DNA of 12,630 nucleotides from Nitrospirota bacterium (GTDB taxonomy: Bacteria > Nitrospirota > Thermodesulfovibrionia > Thermodesulfovibrionales > UBA6898): assembly GCA_021787505.1 (NCBI GenBank), contig JAJYLU010000011.1, positions 1 through 12,630 on the forward strand. Reading direction: 5' to 3'. A program made the translations under genes and the position numbers. Under the pieces are notes generated by a model that searched no databases, had not been told where the DNA came from, and was given only the letters and a program-made list of their open reading frames with translations. This document shows, in pieces, positions 5,578-12,630 of the stretch (the stretch's first letter is position 1; each line of letters begins with the position of its first letter).

Positions 5578-5910
5578 ATGGTTAGGGAAGAGAAGAAGGG
5601 TGGAGAGGCTGTGAAAGCAGGTACGGACTGGAAACCGGCGTTGGTGCCGACGCTTGCACTTATTGTCGTAGGAGTAGTGCCGGGATTACTGAAGGGTCTT
5701 TATGAACCCTATACCGGGGCGCTCATGGCGGCCTATGTTACGTTCGGCCTGTTATTCACAAGTCTGGTGCTTGGCGGCCTCGCGTTTATGGTTTTCCGCG
5801 ACCTGTCGGACCGGAAGATGACGATATTCAGATTAGGTCCGAGCGAGCAGCCTGCCCGTGGCGAGGAAGAGTTGGCGCGTGTAGAATCCCGGGAAGACCG
5901 GCCCGAATAA
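5578..5910 (+). CDS. Small membrane protein with two predicted helices, unknown function
   Basis: A 110-residue protein if read from the ATG at 5578. A GTG at 5611 with GGAG five bases upstream is an alternative start. A GTG at 5542 also opens the frame but would sit almost on the predicted transcription start, so it was not used. A charged N-terminus is followed by two hydrophobic segments, about residues 21-39 (ALVPTLALIVVGVVPGLL) and 49-73 (ending LVLGGLAFMVF), and then a charged C-terminal tail rich in Glu and Arg. The two helices with a short GLYEPYTG turn suggest a hairpin in the inner membrane with both ends in the cytoplasm. I recognise no family. It is the only plus-strand gene in the first 12 kb and has its own promoter, so it is probably monocistronic. 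Confidence 0.65.
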   Translation: MVREEKKGGEAVKAGTDWKPALVPTLALIVVGVVPGLLKGLYEPYTGALMAAYVTFGLLFTSLVLGGLAFMVFRDLSDRKMTIFRLGPSEQPARGEEELARVESREDRPE

Positions 5911-5959
5911 TTGTAGAAAAAACAGGGACATCGTTACGTGACAGGCCGCTACGGTCTGT

Positions 5960-5997
5960 CAGGTTAAGGGGCAGGGACCTTCCTGCCCCTTAACCTG
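5960..5997. terminator. Perfect 16 bp palindromic hairpin between convergent genes
   Basis: CAGGTTAAGGGGCAGG (5960-5975) and CCTGCCCCTTAACCTG (5982-5997) pair perfectly around a six-base loop. It lies between the end of the small plus-strand gene and the end of the convergent exporter operon, where a two-way transcription stop is expected. Neither side carries a T-run, so it is not a canonical intrinsic terminator. A weaker stem (GACAGGCC/GGTCTGTC) abuts it on the left. Confidence 0.45.
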
Positions 5998-6117
5998 TCT
6001 AAAGTATCTCAGGTGAGAGGTAAATTGTTGCCTTTCTTGACGGTCTTTGCGGCTTTGCGCGAATAAATTGCCGGCGATGTCCTTCCTTGAAGAATACTCC
6101 AAAGCCGGCGGTCTTGC

Positions 6118-7284
6118 TCAGCTTGTCCTGAGCGCATCGACGATGTTCATCCGCGAGGCCCTGACCGCCGGAAGCACGCCTCCCACAAACCCCATGATCA
6201 GGGAAAATAAGAGGGAGTTGACGATGATCCCCCGCGTGAGGGTAAAGGAAAAGGCGAGTTCGGAAAAAGTCTGCCAGTTGACCGTCGAGATCGTGATGAG
6301 CTGCATAAAGGAGGCGAAGAACAATCCCATAAGCCCGCCGCTCAGGCCGAGGAGCATCGATTCGATCAGGAACGCGGCAAGGATGTTCCTCCGCTGAAAA
6401 CCGAGCGCACGGAGCGTCCCGATCTCCGCAGTGCGGGTCGCCACCGCCGCGTACATTGTGATCATCGCGCCTATGACCGCACCGAGTGAAAAGATGATCG
6501 TAAGCGTGATCCCGAGGATCCGGAGAAACTTGGCCATCATCTCGGACTGGTCGGCGTAATATCTTGTTTCGCGTTTTGCCTCGAGCGTCAGACGGGGATC
6601 GTGTTCGAGCCAGTCTTTTACCTTCTGGAACTCCGAAGAATCGCGCAGCTTTAACAGCACCGACGAATACGCGGGTCTGCGGAACGCCTGCATAAGCTGG
6701 TCGACGTCGCCCCAGATCTCCGAGCTGTAGCCGGTCCTGCCCGCACCGAATATTCCCACCACTGTCCAGTCCCGCATGGCGAACCGGATCGTCTCGCCGA
6801 TGCCCGCTCCCTTAAACCGCTTTGCCACGCTCTCCCCTGCAATGATCTCGGACGCACCGGATTTCGGCATCCGTCCTTCCACGAGCTTCACCTGGGGCCG
6901 CAGCGCCAGGGAATATTCACCAATGCCCCTGATCGTGATGTTCGAGGGTTTATCGCTCCCCCTCTTGAGGAGATTGATGATCACCACCAGTTCCTTTGCG
7001 AGGAAGGGCTTGCCGTCAGCGCCGATCGCGATTTCCGGCGCGGTCTCGACAATGGACGCGGACGCCCGGTCTATGCCTGACTGCATCTCGGACTGCGACC
7101 CCTTGCGGATGACGATCACGTTGTCATAGGAACCGGTCTCCACAAGTGTTTTGCGCAGCCCCTCGGCAAGCATCATGACCGAGGCAAACACAAAGACCAC
7201 CAGGGCCATTCCGGACGCGGTCAATATCGTCGTGAGCCTTCTCGTCCATAGGTTCCTGAAGCTGTAGGAGACAGGTATCGCCAT
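6118..7284 (-). CDS. FtsX/MacB-type ABC transporter permease (second permease)
   Basis: A 388-residue inner-membrane permease. The architecture is that of the MacB/FtsX class: one N-terminal helix (about 19-40), a large periplasmic domain (about 41-250), then three C-terminal helices (about 254-282, 301-331 and 352-375). The cytoplasmic loop after the second helix reads ATRTAEIGTLRALGFQRRN (282-300), the coupling-helix motif that contacts the ATPase. The protein ends with the common AVRASRMNIVDALR. The open frame extends a further 87 codons upstream, but that part is a shadow of the preceding permease. The ATG at 7284 overlaps the previous stop as TGATG, which fixes the start and implies translational coupling. 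With the other permease it should form the membrane part of a heterodimeric exporter. It is the last gene of the operon. Confidence 0.9.
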   Translation of the reverse strand: MAIPVSYSFRNLWTRRLTTILTASGMALVVFVFASVMMLAEGLRKTLVETGSYDNVIVIRKGSQSEMQSGIDRASASIVETAPEIAIGADGKPFLAKELVVIINLLKRGSDKPSNITIRGIGEYSLALRPQVKLVEGRMPKSGASEIIAGESVAKRFKGAGIGETIRFAMRDWTVVGIFGAGRTGYSSEIWGDVDQLMQAFRRPAYSSVLLKLRDSSEFQKVKDWLEHDPRLTLEAKRETRYYADQSEMMAKFLRILGITLTIIFSLGAVIGAMITMYAAVATRTAEIGTLRALGFQRRNILAAFLIESMLLGLSGGLMGLFFASFMQLITISTVNWQTFSELAFSFTLTRGIIVNSLLFSLIMGFVGGVLPAVRASRMNIVDALRTS

Positions 7285-8441
7285 CAGCCTATCCTCCTGA
7301 GCCCGTCGGCGATCCTCAGGGTGATCGCCCGCCAGATCGGAAAGACGGCGGCGACGGTCGCAACGATCAGTCCTGCAGCCATGTCCATGTAAATCGTACT
7401 CCGGGCGACGATGAAGACAGGGAAAAACTGGCTCAGCGAATCGCCGAAGGCCTTGGCCGCAGGGAAGGTGAGGGCGATGCCGGATGCGCAGCCGATCGCC
7501 GAAATCACGAGTGACTCGCCGAAGATGAGCCCGGAGATATGCCATCCTCCGAAACCGAGCGTCTTCATGATCGCGTACTCGCCAGTCCGCTCCCTCACGG
7601 TCATCGCCATGGTGTTGGCCATGACCGCCATGATGATGACGATCACGATGAACGAGACCAGCCGTATGACCACTACGATCGCCTCTGTCATCGATATGAA
7701 ACTCAGCTGGAACGCCTTTTCGGTCTCGGTTATCGTCTCGGCCAGGGAGTTCTTGAACATCTTGTCTATCGCAACGGCGACATCCGGCGCCACGTCAGGG
7801 CTTTTCACCCCTATCAGGAACCAGCCGACCTTGTCCGCACGGTATGGGGCGGTCTTTTTCAACGATTCATTCAGATAGCTCCAGTGGAAGAAGAACTGTG
7901 TCTCGTCGGTGCTTTTCTGCGCCCCGCGGTATATCCCGCGGATGACGAATTCCCAGTTTCCCGGGAAGATCGACCCCTTGAGCGTCACAATGTCGCCCAG
8001 CTTCCAGCCGAACCTCTCGGCGGTCTTCCTGCCGACGACCGCGCCTTTTCTGTCGCGGAGAAATGCGGTCTTCTGGTCCGGGGGGATAATGAATTCCGGG
8101 AATAGATCTATGGCGGTCTTCGCGTCGGTCGCAAAGTTGGGAAAAAAGTTTTTTTCGTCCTTATACACGCCCCCGAACCAGTCTGAATAGCCGACCTCGG
8201 TCACCCCCGGCACCTGGCGGATCTTCTCCTTGTAGGAAATGGGAAGAAAGAAGACGAGGGAAACCGCGTTTCTGGTGACCAGCCGCGTCGCGGAGGAGGC
8301 CTCGACGCCGGCATACCATGCGCCGACTACCGTACGGAGCAGACCGAACGCGAGCACCGCAATGGTAATGCCGAGCACCGTCAGAGACGTACGGAGCTTG
8401 TGGCGAAAGGCGTTCTTAAAGAGTATTTTCAGAATGAACAT
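7284..8441 (-). CDS. FtsX/MacB-type ABC transporter permease (first permease)
   Basis: A 385-residue permease with the same topology as its downstream partner but clearly different in sequence. There is an N-terminal helix (about 18-40) and a periplasmic domain (about 45-250) with a MacB-like [22 protein letters not shown] block at 135-156. Three C-terminal helices follow at about 254-279, 303-328 and 351-371. The coupling motif [15 protein letters not shown] sits at 283-297. The start codon lies 26 bases inside the ATPase gene, and the stop overlaps the next ATG as TGATG. Known relatives export macrolides, peptides or lipoproteins (MacB, LolCE), or with an adaptor protein export glycolipids (DevC). 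The presence of two different permeases points to a heterodimer rather than the MacB homodimer. The substrate cannot be told from sequence. Confidence 0.9.
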   Translation of the reverse strand: MFILKILFKNAFRHKLRTSLTVLGITIAVLAFGLLRTVVGAWYAGVEASSATRLVTRNAVSLVFFLPISYKEKIRQVPGVTEVGYSDWFGGVYKDEKNFFPNFATDAKTAIDLFPEFIIPPDQKTAFLRDRKGAVVGRKTAERFGWKLGDIVTLKGSIFPGNWEFVIRGIYRGAQKSTDETQFFFHWSYLNESLKKTAPYRADKVGWFLIGVKSPDVAPDVAVAIDKMFKNSLAETITETEKAFQLSFISMTEAIVVVIRLVSFIVIVIIMAVMANTMAMTVRERTGEYAIMKTLGFGGWHISGLIFGESLVISAIGCASGIALTFPAAKAFGDSLSQFFPVFIVARSTIYMDMAAGLIVATVAAVFPIWRAITLRIADGLRRIG

Positions 8442-9123
8442 CGCTGTTCAGGACGCCCTTTTCGAGGTGCTTGATGATATGCGCCTTGCCCGCTGCCCGC
8501 GGGTCGTGCGTGACCATGATGACCGTCTTGCCGAGCTCGTGGACGAGCCTCTCCATCAGGTCGAGTATTTCTTCCGCGGAATATCGGTCGAGGTCACCGG
8601 TCGGCTCGTCCGCGACAAGGATTGTCGGGTCGGTGATGATCGCGCGCGCGATCGCCACCCTCTGCTGCTGTCCCCCTGAAAGCTGCGAAGGATAATGGTC
8701 GGCGCGGTCGGAGAGACTGACCGCCCTGAGCGCCAGATCGACGTGCTCCCTCCTCCCGGACCTCGACAGCCCTGTCAGCAGGAGCGGGAGTTCGACGTTT
8801 TCGAAGGCGGTCAGGACAGGGATGAGGTTATAGAACTGGAAGATGAACCCGACGTTCGTTGCCCTCCATCCCGCGAGCTCGGTCTCGGAAAGTGAGGTAA
8901 TCTCGATACCGCCGACCGTGATCGTGCCCGAGTCGGCCTTGTCTATGCCGGCGATGAGGTTCAGAAGTGTGCTCTTGCCTGACCCGGAAGGTCCCATAAG
9001 CGCCAGAAACTCGCCCTCTTCGATGTCGAAGGTGATGTCATCGAGCACCGGCACGGTCTGGGTCCCGCGGCGGTACGACTTATAGATGTTCCTGACCTCT
9101 ACGATGGGGGCCTTATTTTCCAT
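8416..9123 (-). CDS. ABC transporter ATP-binding protein (MacB/LolD-type)
   Basis: A 235-residue ATPase with every nucleotide-binding motif, numbered here from the in-frame GTG one codon upstream. Walker A is GPSGSGKST (45-53), the Q-loop is FIFQF (Q97), the signature is LSGGQQQR (149-156), Walker B is ILVADEP (D173, E174) and the switch histidine is H207. The segment DEPTGDLDR is characteristic of the MacB/LolD/FtsE subfamily that works with FtsX-like permeases. It hydrolyses ATP in the cytoplasm to drive the two permeases encoded immediately downstream. The ATG at 9123 is preferred to the GTG at 9126 because it overlaps the adaptor stop as TGATG, the same junction as between the permeases. 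The 3' end overlaps the next gene by 26 bases. Confidence 0.94.
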   Translation of the reverse strand: MENKAPIVEVRNIYKSYRRGTQTVPVLDDITFDIEEGEFLALMGPSGSGKSTLLNLIAGIDKADSGTITVGGIEITSLSETELAGWRATNVGFIFQFYNLIPVLTAFENVELPLLLTGLSRSGRREHVDLALRAVSLSDRADHYPSQLSGGQQQRVAIARAIITDPTILVADEPTGDLDRYSAEEILDLMERLVHELGKTVIMVTHDPRAAGKAHIIKHLEKGVLNSDVHSENTL

Positions 9124-10340
9124 CACTGCACGGCGGTCTTGATCTTCGCGCCGGTCTTCAGTTTCGGCGAGGGCTTCAGCACCACCTTTTCTCCGACCTT
9201 CACCCCACCCAGGACCTCGACCATGTCCCCCAAGGGAGGGCCGAGCTCGACCCCCGTTTCGGCTACCCTGTCGTCTCTGACTACAAAGACGACCTTCTTA
9301 TCGCCTTTCGCGATCACGGCCGAAGGGTTCACCACTGTCCTCGGCTTTTCTTCCTCCGCAGCTACCGGTCTTTCGAGAAAGGCTACCTTAGCGGACATCT
9401 CGGGCAGGACCCGCCTGTCCTTGTCTACGAAGGCGACCTTCACGAGCACCGTTGCCTTTGTCCTGTCAGCAGTCGGGACGATCATATGGACCTTGCCGCG
9501 GAAGCGCGATTCGGGCAGCGCGTCGAGCTGTATCTCGCAGGGCTCGCCCACCTTCACCTTTTCGATATTCGATTCCGAGACATCGACCTCCACCTGGAGT
9601 GAGCTCATGTCAGCGATCGTTACGACAGCGGCCTTTGCGTTGGCTGCAGCGCCGAAGGGAGTGACCATGTCGCCGATATCGGCGTCTTTCGTAAGGACCA
9701 CCGCGTCGAAGGGCGCACGGATCAGTGTATACTCGATCGCCACGTCGGCGGCCTGCAGCGCCGCCTTGCTCGCTTTCGCTGCCGCCTCCCCGGCCGCAAC
9801 CCCTGCGGCCGCCTTTTTGTACCGTGCCTCAGCGGAATCGAAGTCGGTCTGTGCGATATAGCCCTTGGCGACAAGCTCTTTGCTTCTTCGGTATTCGAGC
9901 GTCGCGTCGCGCAACTCGGCCCTTGCCTGATCAAGACTGTATTTCGAGACGTTCAGGTTCGCCGCTGCCTGGTCCTTTGCCGCGGCCACGTCCCCGCTTT
10001 CGAGACGGGCGATCACCTCGCCTTTTTTTACCCTGCTTCCCTCTTCGACCGAGAGTTCAACGAGTCGGCCGGTCGCCTTCGAAGCGACCGCGGCCTTCCT
10101 CTGGGCAACTACGTACCCCGAGGCGTTCAGCAGGGTGAATGCCTGCGAAGGATACATCTCCGAGACGGAGGCGACCTCGACCTGAAGGGCCGGAGTGAAG
10201 ACCCCTTTGAGATACAGGACGCCCAGAAGGAGAAGAACAAGCACCGCCGCGACCGCACGATAGAGTTTCTTGCGCTTGCGGGGAGAGGAGACTGCCGCTG
10301 ATTTCTCTATCTTCAGTTTCGAAAGGTCTTCGTTCGGCAT
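9123..10340 (-). CDS. Periplasmic adaptor (membrane fusion) protein, HlyD/RND family
   Basis: A 405-residue adaptor with an N-terminal membrane anchor (about 26-46) and no lipobox cysteine. Domains in order are: the first half of the lipoyl (barrel-sandwich) domain ending in VEEGSRVKKGEVIARLES (98-115); an Ala-rich coiled-coil hairpin (about 118-203); the second lipoyl half, YTLIRAPFDAVVLTKDADIGDMV (204-226); a beta-barrel domain containing SSLQVEVDVSESNIEKVKVG (246-265); and a C-terminal membrane-proximal domain with VNPSAVI. Such proteins link an inner-membrane ABC exporter to a TolC-like outer-membrane channel. The hairpin is short enough to fit TolC docking through its tip, but no TolC gene is in the window. 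AAGGAG seven bases upstream supports the start. It is the first gene of the four-gene exporter operon. Confidence 0.92.
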   Translation of the reverse strand: MPNEDLSKLKIEKSAAVSSPRKRKKLYRAVAAVLVLLLLGVLYLKGVFTPALQVEVASVSEMYPSQAFTLLNASGYVVAQRKAAVASKATGRLVELSVEEGSRVKKGEVIARLESGDVAAAKDQAAANLNVSKYSLDQARAELRDATLEYRRSKELVAKGYIAQTDFDSAEARYKKAAAGVAAGEAAAKASKAALQAADVAIEYTLIRAPFDAVVLTKDADIGDMVTPFGAAANAKAAVVTIADMSSLQVEVDVSESNIEKVKVGEPCEIQLDALPESRFRGKVHMIVPTADRTKATVLVKVAFVDKDRRVLPEMSAKVAFLERPVAAEEEKPRTVVNPSAVIAKGDKKVVFVVRDDRVAETGVELGPPLGDMVEVLGGVKVGEKVVLKPSPKLKTGAKIKTAVQ

Positions 10341-10376
10341 TCGCCCGCTCCTTGTGCAAATAAATTTTTATGAATT

Positions 10377-10431
10377 GTGACCGGATCCCTGTTGATTATA
10401 ACAAATCCTGTCAAGAGGGGGCAGTGACCGG
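10377..10431. promoter_or_regulatory. Possible control region of the exporter operon
   Basis: On the minus strand a perfect TATAAT (10400-10395) lies about 55 bases upstream of the adaptor start. The TTGACA at 10414-10409 is only 8 bases from it, too close to act as its -35, so the true -35 is weak or this is an activator-dependent promoter. The octamer GTGACCGG occurs twice as a direct repeat, at 10377-10384 and 10424-10431, one copy on each side of these hexamers, and may be a regulator site. The rest of the 10341-10552 gap shows only weak stems, such as GACCGG/CCGGTC at 10520-10544. Confidence 0.3.
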
Positions 10432-10552
10432 CGGTTGTTATCGAAGGGCTGCCGCAAAGGCAACGGTAGGTTTATGCAGAACAGTGGGATGAAGTCTATG
10501 GTCTCGGAAGCATTTGAAAGACCGGCTGGACGGATGGACCGGTCGGGTATGA

Positions 10553-11464
10553 TTAAAGGCTGGCAGGGACTGAAGAGGCCCGCTCTGTCCCGCCGAGGGT
10601 GAACAGGAATGTTGCTCCTCTGCCGGGCTCGCTTTCCGCCCATATCCTTCCACCCAGCATTTTTATGGCACGATGGACCGTTGCGAGCCCTATCCCGGTC
10701 CCCGAAAAATCTCCTTCGGAGTGGAGCCGCTGAAACGGCTTGAACAATTTGTCCGCGTATTTCATGTCGAACCCGTCGCCGTTGTCCCGTACGAAGTAGA
10801 CCGTCTCGCCTTCCCGGGTATCGCTGCCGAATTCGACGCGGGCGTCCGCTGCATTCGCCGTGAATTTCCAGGCGTTTTCGAAAAGGTTCCGGACAGCCGT
10901 CCTGAGAAGAAAAAGATCTGTCCTGGCGTGAAGGTCTTCGTGGATGGCGAATTTGACAGTGCGGCCTGCGTCACGCTCTCCAAGTTCCCATGCGATCTCT
11001 TTCGCCAGTGCCGTCAGATTCACGTCCATAATATGCAGATCGCTCTTCATGAGACGGGAAAGGTAGAGGAGGGCGTCGATCAGCCTGTCCATTTTGGATG
11101 ACGCGCTGTGCATGTGCTGAAGATAGCCCTTTGCCTTTTCGTCCAGGCATCCTGCATAGTCCTGAAGGAGCATATGGCTGAACTCGCCGATAGTCCTTAA
11201 GGGTGCCTTCAGGTCGTGAGACACGGAATAGGAAAAAGACTCCAGCTCACTGTTTGCCGCCTCTAGTACGGCGTTGCTTCGTGAAAGGGCATCGTTCAGT
11301 TCCCTTATCTCCTCTTCCGCCCTCATCAACTCGTGCAGAAGGCGCTCTCTGTCTCCTCCTTCGGAGCCCCCGGTCCTCCCGGCCTTTTTTTTGAGACTGG
11401 CCTCGGCCTTCTTGCGAAGACCCGTCATGCCCTTTGAGTTCGGACCGGCTTTCTTCACAGTCAT
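10553..11464 (-). CDS. Soluble sensor histidine kinase without recognisable sensor domain
   Basis: A 303-residue kinase with the HisKA and HATPase_c domains only. The first 35 residues are Lys/Arg/Gly-rich, and residues about 38-75 form a Leu/Glu-rich coiled coil. The H-box FSYSVSHDLKAPLRTI carries the phospho-accepting H83. The N-box is LFENAWKF (N197), the G1 box DNGDGFD (227-233) and the G2 box GTGIGLATV (255-263). The H-box form SYSVSHDLKAPLR is typical of the phytochrome/bacteriophytochrome-like kinase subgroup. There are no membrane segments and no PAS or GAF domain, so it must receive its signal from a partner or through the basic N-terminus. No response regulator is adjacent. The start is set by GGAGG 11 bases upstream of the ATG. 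It lies 212 bases upstream of the exporter operon on the same strand. Confidence 0.9.
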   Translation of the reverse strand: MTVKKAGPNSKGMTGLRKKAEASLKKKAGRTGGSEGGDRERLLHELMRAEEEIRELNDALSRSNAVLEAANSELESFSYSVSHDLKAPLRTIGEFSHMLLQDYAGCLDEKAKGYLQHMHSASSKMDRLIDALLYLSRLMKSDLHIMDVNLTALAKEIAWELGERDAGRTVKFAIHEDLHARTDLFLLRTAVRNLFENAWKFTANAADARVEFGSDTREGETVYFVRDNGDGFDMKYADKLFKPFQRLHSEGDFSGTGIGLATVHRAIKMLGGRIWAESEPGRGATFLFTLGGTERASSVPASL

Positions 11465-11644
11465 CTCCCTTTCTACCTCCTAGTGGCAGTGGTTGCAGGT
11501 CTTTTTTTAAATATATTACAAAAAAAAAGGCTTTTCTACCCCCTCTTTAATCGCAATGAGGTTCACCCCTGCTGCAGGTATTTTGAGGGATATCCTCTGC
11601 CGTCGATCAGTATCTTATTGCGGTCGAAGCAGGCTGGCAGAGAG

Positions 11645-11700
11645 AAAAAAACTTCGGACATGCAGAAGCGGGAAAGGTATAGTCTACTTTCCCGCCTGCA
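11645..11700 (-). terminator. Terminator-like hairpin downstream of the YtxH-like gene
   Basis: GCGGGAAAG (11668-11676) pairs with CTTTCCCGC (11687-11695), and the stem continues as TGCAG/CTGCA (11661-11665, 11696-11700) past a two-base bulge. Reading the minus strand it begins about 32 bases after the YtxH-like stop. A run of seven T follows about ten bases beyond the stem, further than in a standard terminator. Confidence 0.4.
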
Positions 11701-11731
11701 TTCCCGCGGCAATAGGTTCCATACCGGCAGA

Positions 11732-12037
11732 TCAATGAACTTTTGTCAGCCGCTTCTTTTCAGCTACATAGGCTTTTTTCCCCGCATCGAACGAGGCGGC
11801 GATAAGCGATTTCCTCTGCGTGAGATAATCCCTTGTCTTTTTTGCGGCGCCCGTCACTTTATCTCTGCCGCGCAGTGCGTAGCACCGTGCCCGACTCTTC
11901 ACGTCGCCCGCAAAGTCGCCTATCTTCTCTCTTGTCTCTTTCCCAGAGGCGGGGGCTAAAAGCAGTGCCGTACCCGTGCCGACCAGGCCGCCAAAAACAA
12001 ACATCGCAGGTTTCTTGAGTGCAGTCTTCTTTGTCAT
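11732..12037 (-). CDS. YtxH-domain small membrane protein
   Basis: A 101-residue protein with one predicted helix rich in small residues (about 12-31: MFVFGGLVGTGTALLLAPAS), directly followed by GKETREKIGDFAGDVKSRA. This GxxxG-type helix plus a P-x-S-G-x-E-x-R-E motif is the YtxH signature. The remainder is a charged, amphipathic helix rich in Lys and Arg. YtxH proteins are often linked to general stress responses, but no biochemical function is established. The ATG at 12037 was chosen because the AAAGGAGG ribosome site is then eight bases away; the ATG two codons earlier would be only two bases from it. It has no close operon partner: the histidine kinase gene starts 267 bases further on. 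Confidence 0.82.
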   Translation of the reverse strand: MTKKTALKKPAMFVFGGLVGTGTALLLAPASGKETREKIGDFAGDVKSRARCYALRGRDKVTGAAKKTRDYLTQRKSLIAASFDAGKKAYVAEKKRLTKVH

Positions 12038-12043
12038 CGTCAT

Positions 12044-12438
12044 TTCCTCCTTTTACAGTATATTTTCTCCTATAAAGATGTTATTGCGGGCTGTGCGGAT
12101 TAGCAACCCGGCCATACGGCGCAGAAGCCGCCTATCCGGCGGGGTAGGCCCGCATGCCCTGGTAATATGCGAAAATCGGGCTAGCGCTCGTTTTGGCGAA
12201 GGTATGGGGATTGAGAGTTCCACCGATGGATCCCCGTGTCTTCAGAACTCGCGTTCGAGATAGGGCCGCGTGAAAAATTTGTGATCTGTGATATGCTGAC
12301 GGCGGCAAGAAAAGTCTGGTGATAGAGGGGACATTGAGCACTAATGTAAAACAGTGGATAAGAGCGTAATCTATAGCATAAGCCGTTTTTTATGCTCAAT
12401 CGGATTGCTTTTTGCGCAGTCACATCCCTTCAGCTTTA
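12044..12438. other. Gene-free region with several inverted repeats
   Basis: Nearly 400 bases without a supported gene; the open frames on the minus strand have no ribosome site and read like chance. The left half is GC-rich with adjoining stems: CGGC/GCCG at about 12117-12130, CCGCC/GGCGG and GCGGG/CCCGC at about 12129-12153. GGGGAT (12206-12211) pairs with ATCCCC (12230-12235). The right part is AT-richer, with AGCATAA (12375-12381) and TTATGCT (12390-12396) forming a stem. It could hold a structured leader, a small RNA or a decayed repeat; nothing here matches a class I can name. Confidence 0.4.
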
Positions 12439-12467
12439 TTGACATCTTATCGAAACCATGATAGTTT
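12439..12467 (+). promoter_or_regulatory. Candidate promoter for the glycine-rich secreted protein
   Basis: A perfect -35 TTGACA at 12439-12444 is followed after 17 bases by TAGTTT (12462-12467), a poor -10. GATAGT two bases earlier is a better match but gives a spacer of 15. Transcription would start around 12474, only a few bases before the ATG at 12488. Confidence 0.35.
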
Positions 12468-12487
12468 GTAATCAGGAAGACAAAAAA

Positions 12488-12630
12488 ATGAGAACGCTAA
12501 GGTTTTTATTGGTTGTGGTTGTAGCAGCGATGAGCCTATTGGCAAGCGGCATGGCATCGGCCGCAACCAGGGGTGGCGGTGGTGGCGGTCATTCCGGCGG
12601 TTACAGTCGCGGCGGCGGAGGCCATTCAGG
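12488..12630 (+). CDS. Secreted glycine-rich protein, 5' part only
   Basis: The frame opens at the ATG at 12488 and stays open for 47 codons to the window end. Residues 1-25 form a clear Sec signal peptide: a positive N-terminus (MRTLRF), a hydrophobic core (LLVVVVAAMSLLA) and an A-S-A cleavage motif ending at residue 25. The mature part starts ATR and then turns into Gly/His/Ser-rich repeats (GGGGGGHSGG, SRGGGGHS). Such low-complexity glycine-rich stretches are common at the N-terminus of secreted or surface proteins of anaerobic bacteria. The rest of the protein, and so any functional domain, is outside the window. AGGAAG upstream could serve as the ribosome site. Confidence 0.7.
   Translation, partial: MRTLRFLLVVVVAAMSLLASGMASAATRGGGGGGHSGGYSRGGGGHS

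Noticed and set aside
7285..7545. 87-codon N-terminal extension of the second permease frame
   Set aside because: It reads as an Arg/His/Pro-rich shadow of the upstream permease gene; the internal ATG at 7284 starts the normal FtsX-type sequence and overlaps the preceding stop as TGATG.
12132..12423. Minus-strand ORFs of 69 and 80 codons in the right intergenic region
   Set aside because: No ribosome site, overlapping frames and no recognisable domain; they lie opposite the predicted plus-strand upstream region.

Overview
The window reads as a chromosomal stretch of a free-living anaerobic bacterium with moderately high GC. The mix of an MtrH-type and a UroD-type methyltransferase gene, a DUF2934 protein, a YtxH protein and a two-permease MacB-like exporter would fit Desulfobacterota (Deltaproteobacteria) or Nitrospirota. 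This placement is an inference from gene content; there is no rRNA or other phylogenetic marker here.

Left part (1-3067, all on the minus strand): read in transcription order there is a degenerate receiver-domain protein, a UroD/MtbA-type cobalamin-dependent methyltransferase with its HxC...C zinc site, a carboxymuconolactone decarboxylase (AhpD-like) family protein with an unusual CxxxC motif, and an MtrH-family methyltransferase cut by the window edge. MtrH and UroD-type proteins both act on methyl-corrinoid proteins, so this looks like part of a methyl-transfer pathway. The corrinoid protein and the substrate-specific methyltransferase are not in view. A 28-codon basic ORF with a strong Shine-Dalgarno sequence overlaps the start of the AhpD-like gene. 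A hairpin and a GTAGGGGCGAA-type inverted-repeat element lie between that gene and mtrH.

Middle part (3165-5910): an OsmC-family protein with a terminator-like hairpin behind it, a roughly 240 bp non-coding stretch rich in inverted repeats, a DUF2934 protein with a histone-like Lys/Ala tail, and an alpha/beta hydrolase, all on the minus strand. Divergent from the hydrolase is a small plus-strand protein with two predicted membrane helices, preceded by a readable promoter and an inverted-repeat pair. A perfect 16 bp palindrome separates it from the convergent exporter operon.

Right part (6118-12630): a tightly coupled minus-strand operon encodes a periplasmic adaptor (HlyD/RND type), an ABC ATPase and two different FtsX/MacB-type permeases, with TGATG or longer overlaps at every junction. 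Together they should form an inner-membrane exporter or lipoprotein-type transporter; no TolC-like outer-membrane partner is present. Upstream lies a soluble histidine kinase without a sensor domain or partner regulator, then a YtxH-like small membrane protein. A 440 bp gene-free stretch follows, and a secreted glycine-rich protein starts on the plus strand and runs off the right edge. No tRNA, rRNA, CRISPR array, insertion sequence or phage gene was seen.
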